A DNA stretch of 64,000 nucleotides from Enterobacter sp. ENT03 (lineage in GTDB: Bacteria; Pseudomonadota; Gammaproteobacteria; Enterobacterales; Enterobacteriaceae): contig NZ_JAHUXA010000019.1 of NCBI RefSeq assembly GCF_019218745.1, positions 1 to 64,000 of the forward strand. Direction: 5' to 3'. The translations under genes were made by a program, and so were the position numbers. Numbering within the stretch: position 1 is the stretch's first letter; the number at the start of each line of letters is the position of its first letter. Below are positions 59,177 to 64,000 of this stretch, piece after piece. A model generated the notes under the pieces. The model saw only the letters and a program-made list of their open reading frames with translations. It did not search any database and was not told where the DNA came from.

Positions 59177-59231
59177 ACTTATTATTCGGTTCGCTTATGC
59201 GACAATGAACTTACTATATGACAGGAAAATT

Positions 59232-59279
59232 ATTGCGGAAATTGATATATTCACAACGTCACGTTGCAATTTCTGCAAT
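59232..59279. promoter_or_regulatory. candidate IlvY operator in the ilvY-ilvC region
   Basis: ATTGCGGAAATTG (59232-59244) and CAATTTCTGCAAT (59267-59279) form a 13-bp inverted repeat with one mismatch and a 22-base gap. A small palindrome AACGTCACGTT sits between them. IlvY of E. coli binds tandem operators at this place to repress itself and activate ilvC. A leftward TATAGT (complement of 59213-59218) could be the ilvC -10 element. Confidence 0.65.
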
Positions 59280-59299
59280 GTAAATCGTGGAGTGTCGTC

Positions 59300-60190
59300 G
59301 TGGATTTACGCGATCTGAAAATCTTCCTGCATCTGGCGGAAAGCCGCCATTTTGGCCGCAGCGCGCGCGCCATGCACGTCAGCCCTTCCACCCTTTCTCG
59401 GCAAATTCAGCGCCTGGAAGAGGATCTCGGCCAGCCGCTGTTTGTACGCGATAACCGCACGGTGACGCTGACTGAAGCCGGGGAAGAGCTGCGTACTTTT
59501 GCGCAGCAGACGCTGTTGCAATATCAACAACTGCGCCACACCATTGACCAGCAGGGTCCGTCGCTGTCCGGCGAGCTTAAGCTGTTTTGTTCGGTGACGG
59601 CGGCCTACAGCCATCTGCCGCCGATCCTCGACCGTTTTCGCGCTCAGCACCCGTCCGTGGAAATTAAGCTGACCACCGGCGATGCCGCTGACGCGATGGA
59701 GAAAGTGGTCACCGGCGAGGTGGATCTGGCGATTGCGGGTAAACCAGAAGCGCTGCCCGGTGCGGTGGCCTTTTCGATGCTGGAAAATCTGGCGGTGGTG
59801 TTGATCGCCCCGGCGCTGCCCTGCCCGGTGCGTAATCAGGTGTCCGTTGCCGAGCCGGACTGGTCGACAGTGCCCTTTATCATGGCCGATCAGGGGCCGG
59901 TGCGTCGCCGTATTGAGCTGTGGTTCCGCCGACAAAAAATCAGTAATCCGTCGATTTACGCCACGGTCGGCGGGCATGAGGCGATGGTGTCGATGGTGGC
60001 GCTGGGCTGCGGCGTGGCGCTGATCCCCGAAGTGGTGCTGGAGAACAGCCCGGAGCCAGTGCGCAATCGCGTGATGATCCTTGAGCGCAGCGATGAAAGA
60101 ACACCGTTCGAGCTTGGCGTTTGCGCACAAAAAAAGCGGCTGCATGAGCCGCTGATAAATGCGTTCTGGTCGATTCTGCCTGGTGCGTAG
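59300..60190 (+). CDS. ilvY: LysR-type regulator IlvY
   Basis: A 296-residue LysR-type regulator with the winged helix-turn-helix at residues 1-60 (HFGRSARAMHVSPSTLSRQI) and a LysR substrate-binding domain for acetolactate or acetohydroxybutyrate. The start is a GTG at 59300 with GGAG seven bases upstream, matching E. coli IlvY (MDLRDLKTFLHL); the frame is open 12 codons further upstream but that part overlaps the operator. It activates the divergent ilvC. Confidence 0.95.
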   Translation: MDLRDLKIFLHLAESRHFGRSARAMHVSPSTLSRQIQRLEEDLGQPLFVRDNRTVTLTEAGEELRTFAQQTLLQYQQLRHTIDQQGPSLSGELKLFCSVTAAYSHLPPILDRFRAQHPSVEIKLTTGDAADAMEKVVTGEVDLAIAGKPEALPGAVAFSMLENLAVVLIAPALPCPVRNQVSVAEPDWSTVPFIMADQGPVRRRIELWFRRQKISNPSIYATVGGHEAMVSMVALGCGVALIPEVVLENSPEPVRNRVMILERSDERTPFELGVCAQKKRLHEPLINAFWSILPGA

Positions 60191-60194
60191 GTTT

Positions 60195-60384
60195 CGCCGG
60201 ATGGCGTCGCACTACGTTTTACTGACTGGCACGTAGCCTTCGCCGGATGGCGGCGCAAGCGCCTTATCCGGCCTACGTTTTACTGACTGGCGCGTATCCT
60301 TCGCCGGATGGCGGCGCAGGTGCCTTATCCGGCCTGGGATTTACACCGTTGTAGGCCTGATAAGCGCAGCGCCATCAGGCACTC
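60195..60384. repeat. BIME cluster between ilvY and ilvA
   Basis: Three direct, slightly diverged copies of a unit with CGCCGGATGGCG and CCTTATCCGGCC arms are linked by the spacer TTTTACTGACTGGC. A fourth inverted REP, GCCTGATAAGCGCAGCGCCATCAGGC, abuts the ilvA end. The unit period is about 58 bases. Confidence 0.85.
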
Positions 60385-60391
60385 CAAAACA

Positions 60392-61936
60392 TCAACCCGC
60401 AAGGAAAAACCGAAACGCCGGGTTGTTGGTTTCATCGTGACACTCGTACCCCAGTTCATTCAGGCGCGTTTCGAAATCGGGTTCATGTTCGCCCAGCTCG
60501 AAGGCGGCCAGCACGCGGCCATAGTCGGTGCCGTGGCTGCGGTAGTGGAACAGCGAGATGTTCCAGTGCGTACCGAGTGTGTGCAGGAATTTCAGCAGCG
60601 CGCCGGGAGATTCCGGGAATTCAAAGCTATAGAGCCGTTCCTTTAGCGGTTTCGACGGGCGACCGCCGACCATATAGCGCACATGCAGTTTCGCCATCTC
60701 ATCGTCAGACAGATCCACCACGCTGTAACCGCCCTCGTTCAGCAGCGCGAGAATTTCTTTGCGCTCCTCCAGCCCGCGACTTAAGCGCACGCCAACAAAA
60801 ATGCAGGCGTCTTTGGCATCGGCAAAACGGTAGTTGAACTCCGTGACCGAACGTCCACCCAACAGCTGGCAGAATTTCAGGAAGCTGCCTTTGGTTTCCG
60901 GGATGGTCACCGCCAGCAGCGCTTCGCGCTGTTCCCCCAGCTCGCAGCGTTCGGAAACGTAACGCAGACCGTGGAAATTAACGTTCGCGCCGGACAGCAC
61001 ATGCGCCAGACGTTCACCGCGAATGTGGTGCTGCGCAATGTATTTTTTCATGCCCGCCAGCGCCAGCGCGCCGGACGGCTCTGCCACCGCACGCACATCT
61101 TCAAACAGATCTTTCATGGCCGCACAAATGGCATCGCTGTCGACGGTGATGATGTCGTCGAGATATTCCTGGCACAACCGGAAGGTTTCATCGCCGATAC
61201 GTTTGACCGCCACACCTTCCGCGAACAGCCCGACGCGCGGCAGATCCACCGGATGCCCGGCGTCCAGCGCGGCCTTCAGGCAGGCGGAATCTTCCGCTTC
61301 AACGGCAATCACCTTGATTTGCGGCATCAGTTGCTTGATCAGCACCGCCACACCAGCCGCCAGTCCACCGCCGCCGACCGGCACAAAAACGCGATCGATG
61401 TGCGCGTCCTGTTGCAGTAACTCCAGCGCCAGCGTGCCCTGACCGGCGATCACCATGGGATGATCGAACGGTGGCACCCAAGTAAAGCCCTGCTGCTGCG
61501 ACAGCTCGATAGCGCGGGCTTTCGCTTCGTCAAAATTTGCGCCGTGCAGCAGGACTTCGCCGCCGAATGCGCGTACCGCGTCGACTTTGATGTCAGCCGT
61601 CGCAACAGGCATGACAATCAGCGCTTTCACGCCGAGGCGCGAGGACGAAAACGCTACGCCCTGGGCGTGATTGCCCGCAGACGCGGTGATCACGCCCTGC
61701 GCTTTTTGTGCTTCCGTCAGACCCGCCATCATGGCGTAAGCGCCGCGCAGCTTGAAACTGTGCACCGGCTGGCGATCTTCGCGCTTCACCAGAACGACGT
61801 TATCCAGCCGCAAAGAGAGCTTTTCCATTTTTTGCAGCGGTGTAACCTGCGCCGCTTCGTAGACCGGTGCGCGCAGCACCGCCCGGAGATATTCCGCCCC
61901 GTCAGGGGCGGCAGACAGCGGTTGGGCTTCGGCCAT
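60392..61936 (-). CDS. ilvA: biosynthetic L-threonine dehydratase
   Basis: The 514-residue PLP enzyme makes 2-oxobutanoate from threonine, the first step to isoleucine. The PLP lysine is Lys62 in HSFKLRGAY, and the phosphate-binding glycine loop is VPVGGGGLAAG. Two C-terminal ACT-like regulatory domains (about 325-510) bind isoleucine (inhibitor) and valine (activator), so this is the biosynthetic and not the catabolic form. It follows ilvD by two bases. Confidence 0.97.
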   Translation of the reverse strand: MAEAQPLSAAPDGAEYLRAVLRAPVYEAAQVTPLQKMEKLSLRLDNVVLVKREDRQPVHSFKLRGAYAMMAGLTEAQKAQGVITASAGNHAQGVAFSSSRLGVKALIVMPVATADIKVDAVRAFGGEVLLHGANFDEAKARAIELSQQQGFTWVPPFDHPMVIAGQGTLALELLQQDAHIDRVFVPVGGGGLAAGVAVLIKQLMPQIKVIAVEAEDSACLKAALDAGHPVDLPRVGLFAEGVAVKRIGDETFRLCQEYLDDIITVDSDAICAAMKDLFEDVRAVAEPSGALALAGMKKYIAQHHIRGERLAHVLSGANVNFHGLRYVSERCELGEQREALLAVTIPETKGSFLKFCQLLGGRSVTEFNYRFADAKDACIFVGVRLSRGLEERKEILALLNEGGYSVVDLSDDEMAKLHVRYMVGGRPSKPLKERLYSFEFPESPGALLKFLHTLGTHWNISLFHYRSHGTDYGRVLAAFELGEHEPDFETRLNELGYECHDETNNPAFRFFLAG

Positions 61937-61938
61937 GA

Positions 61939-63789
61939 TCAGCCTCCCAGTTTTGATTTATCGCGCACCGCGCCTTTATCAGCACTGGTCGCGAGGCTGG
62001 CGTAAGCACGCAGCGCAAAGGACACCTCGCGCTCACGGGCTTTCGGCGTCCAGGCCGCGGCACCGCGCGCTTCCTGTGCTTCACGACGGGCAGCCAGTTC
62101 CTGATCGCTCACCTGCAGCTGGATGCCACGGTTCGGAATATCAATGGCGATGATGTCGCCATCCTCAATGAGCGCAATGTTGCCGCCGCTGGCCGCTTCC
62201 GGGGAGACGTGGCCGATGGACAGACCGGAGGTACCGCCGGAGAAACGCCCGTCGGTAAGCAGCGCACAGGCTTTGCCCAGCCCCATAGATTTCAGGAAGC
62301 TGGTCGGGTAGAGCATTTCCTGCATCCCCGGGCCGCCTTTCGGCCCTTCGTAACGGATCACTACCACGTCACCCGCCACGACTTTGCCGCCCAGAATGGC
62401 GTCTACCGCATCGTCCTGGCTTTCGTAGACTTTGGCCGGACCGGTAAAGGTCAGGTTGCTGTCGTCCACCCCGGCGGTTTTCACGATACAGCCGTTTTCC
62501 GCAAAGTTGCCGTACAGCACGGCCAGGCCGCCTTCCAGGCTGTATGCATGTTCCAGCGAGCGGATACAGCCGTTGGCGCGATCGTCATCCAGCGTGTCCC
62601 AGCGGCAATCCTGCGAGAAGGCTTTGGTGGTGCGGATGCCTGCCGGTCCGGCGCGGAACATCTGCTTCACCGATTCGTCCTGGGTGACCATCACGTCATA
62701 TTGCTCAAGGGTTTGCGCCAGCGTCAGGCCGAGGACGTTTTTCACGTCACGTTTCATCAGCCCGGCGCGATCCAGCTCGCCCAGAATACCGATCACCCCG
62801 CCCGCACGGTGCACGTCTTCCATATGATATTTCGGCGTGCTTGGCGCGACCTTACACAGCTGCGGAACGTGACGCGACAGTTTGTCGATGTCGGTCATGG
62901 TGAAGTCGATTTCCGCTTCCTGCGCCGCTGCCAGCAGGTGCAGAACGGTATTGGTGGAGCCGCCCATGGCAATATCCAGCGTCATGGCATTTTCGAATGC
63001 CGCTTTGCTGGCGATGTTGCGCGGCAGCGCGGTTTCATCATCCTGCTCGTAATAGCGCTTGGTCAGTTCAACAATGCGTTTACCGGCGTTGAGGAACAGC
63101 TGTTCGCGATCGGCGTGGGTCGCCAGCAGGGAACCATTGCCCGGCTGCGACAGGCCGAGCGCTTCGGTCAGACAGTTCATGGAGTTGGCGGTGAACATGC
63201 CGGAGCAGGAGCCGCAGGTCGGGCAGGCGGAGCGCTCAACCTGATCGCTCTGTTCGTCGGAAACTTTCGGGTCCGCGCCCTGAATCATGGCATCCACCAG
63301 ATCCAGTTTGATGATCTGGTTGGAGAGTTTGGTTTTTCCGGCTTCCATCGGGCCGCCGGAGACAAAAATCACCGGAATGTTGAGGCGCAGCGACGCCATC
63401 AGCATGCCGGGGGTGATTTTGTCGCAGTTGGAAATACAGACCATGGCGTCGGCGCAGTGGGCGTTGACCATGTACTCCACGGAGTCGGCAATCAGTTCAC
63501 GTGATGGCAGTGAATAAAGCATACCCCCGTGGCCCATGGCGATACCATCATCCACCGCGATGGTATTGAACTCTTTGGCGACGCCACCTGAAGCCTCAAT
63601 CTGTTCGGCAACCAGTTTGCCCAAATCGCGCAGATGAACGTGACCCGGCACGAACTGGGTAAAGGAGTTCACCACGGCAATAATCGGCTTCCCGAAGTCG
63701 TCATCGGTCATGCCGGTTGCGCGCCATAATGCGCGGGCGCCGGCCATATTGCGGCCATGGGTGGTGGTAGCGGAACGGTACTTTGGCAT
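61939..63789 (-). CDS. ilvD: dihydroxy-acid dehydratase
   Basis: The 616-residue iron-sulfur enzyme dehydrates the dihydroxy acids to 2-oxoisovalerate and 2-oxo-3-methylvalerate. Cluster ligands lie in [11 protein letters not shown] and [11 protein letters not shown]; the C-terminal [10 protein letters not shown] motif is the active-site loop. The start [12 protein letters not shown] at 63789 matches E. coli IlvD and has GGGAG eight bases upstream; an in-frame ATG six codons upstream is less likely. It is downstream of ilvE in the ilvGMEDA order, separated by an ERIC element. Confidence 0.97.
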   Translation of the reverse strand: MPKYRSATTTHGRNMAGARALWRATGMTDDDFGKPIIAVVNSFTQFVPGHVHLRDLGKLVAEQIEASGGVAKEFNTIAVDDGIAMGHGGMLYSLPSRELIADSVEYMVNAHCADAMVCISNCDKITPGMLMASLRLNIPVIFVSGGPMEAGKTKLSNQIIKLDLVDAMIQGADPKVSDEQSDQVERSACPTCGSCSGMFTANSMNCLTEALGLSQPGNGSLLATHADREQLFLNAGKRIVELTKRYYEQDDETALPRNIASKAAFENAMTLDIAMGGSTNTVLHLLAAAQEAEIDFTMTDIDKLSRHVPQLCKVAPSTPKYHMEDVHRAGGVIGILGELDRAGLMKRDVKNVLGLTLAQTLEQYDVMVTQDESVKQMFRAGPAGIRTTKAFSQDCRWDTLDDDRANGCIRSLEHAYSLEGGLAVLYGNFAENGCIVKTAGVDDSNLTFTGPAKVYESQDDAVDAILGGKVVAGDVVVIRYEGPKGGPGMQEMLYPTSFLKSMGLGKACALLTDGRFSGGTSGLSIGHVSPEAASGGNIALIEDGDIIAIDIPNRGIQLQVSDQELAARREAQEARGAAAWTPKAREREVSFALRAYASLATSADKGAVRDKSKLGG

Positions 63790-63810
63790 GCTTTTTACTC
63801 CCATCATCTT

Positions 63811-63931
63811 TTCCCTTCATACTTTGCGCCACAGGTGCGTTGGCTGCCTCGCTCAGCCCGGTCACTTACCAGAGTAAGCTCCCGGGCATTCACTGCGTTG
63901 CCGCCTTCCTGTGACACAAATTATTTTGGGA
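63811..63931. repeat. ERIC element between ilvE and ilvD
   Basis: The diverged core (CTCAGCCCGGTCACTTACC then GTAAGCTCCCGGGCATTCACTG) with flanks GGTGCGTTGGCTGCC and GTTGCCGCCTTCCTGTGACAC is about 120 bp long. It lies inside the ilvGMEDA transcription unit, in the sense orientation. E. coli K-12 has only a short gap here. Confidence 0.85.
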
Positions 63932-63944
63932 AATAATATTTTTG

Positions 63945-64000
63945 TTATTGGTTAACTTGATCCAGCCAGCCCCATTTGTCTTCGGTTTCACCGTTAAAGA
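63945..64000 (-). CDS. ilvE: branched-chain-amino-acid aminotransferase, C-terminal fragment (cut by window edge)
   Basis: Only the last 18 codons are in the window. They read FNGETEDKWGWLDQVNQ and a TAA stop at 63945-63947, matching the C-terminus of IlvE, the PLP aminotransferase that performs the final step of leucine, isoleucine and valine synthesis. Position upstream of ilvD in the ilv operon supports the call. The rest lies beyond the right edge. Confidence 0.92.
   Translation of the reverse strand, partial: FNGETEDKWGWLDQVNQ

Noticed and set aside
57377-60384. CRISPR array in the repeat-rich stretches
   Set aside because: Repeats are REP units with palindromic arms and irregular spacing, two to four copies, no unique spacers and no cas genes.
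62209-63504. 431-residue open frame antisense to ilvD
   Set aside because: A shadow frame over an intact ilvD.

Overview
The window looks like chromosomal DNA of an Enterobacteriaceae member close to Enterobacter, Lelliottia or Kosakonia. Nearly every gene has a recognisable E. coli counterpart of the same length, the DNA is GC-rich, and REP-type palindromes and ERIC elements sit between genes. Most of the window (1-54.9 kb) follows the E. coli K-12 80-minute region (bcs, dpp, proK, eptB, yhjX, yhjY, tag, yiaC, bisC, yiaD, ghrB, cspA, yiaF, yiaG, glyS/glyQ, ysaB, wecH, xyl, bax, malS). The last 9 kb matches the 85-minute ilv region (rep, ppiC, ilvC, ilvY, ilvA, ilvD, ilvE) in inverted orientation, so the malS-rep junction is a rearrangement relative to E. 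coli. No database search was run; homology and synteny statements rest on motifs and remembered family sequences.

Left part (0-24.8 kb). A type I cellulose synthesis operon, bcsO-Q-A-B-C-D-Z, is read leftward. It differs from the E. coli K-12 operon in having bcsD and a proline-rich BcsO-like first gene. Next comes a compact hipB-hipS-hipT locus: a tripartite HipBST toxin-antitoxin system with the SIS motif in HipT and Trp65 in HipS. It is followed by the dipeptide ABC transporter dppABCDF, tRNA-Pro(CGG) with a duplicated copy of its own 3' end, eptB (LPS modification), yhjX (pyruvate-responsive MFS transporter with a candidate PyrR/YpdB site) and the outer-membrane barrel gene yhjY.

Middle part (24.9-43.4 kb). 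DNA repair (tag), an acetyltransferase (yiaC), biotin sulfoxide reductase (bisC) and the lipoprotein YiaD precede an apparent 2-ketogluconate catabolic operon (LacI repressor, kguE, kguK, kguT). This operon is inserted directly upstream of ghrB, which then becomes its terminal reductase gene. cspA, with its cold-box leader, lies on the minus strand beside yiaF, a different place from E. coli. An alpha/beta hydrolase gene, glyS/glyQ, ysaB, wecH and an amidotransferase-like AraC regulator coupled to an isochorismatase-family hydrolase follow.

Right part (43.4-64 kb). The D-xylose regulon (xylAB read left, xylFGH-xylR read right, sharing a CRP/XylR control region), bax and malS are followed by rep, ppiC and the isoleucine-valine genes. 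ERIC elements lie in the ilvC leader (an enlarged copy with an internal insertion) and between ilvE and ilvD inside the ilv operon; a third lies in the dppA leader. The right edge cuts ilvE.
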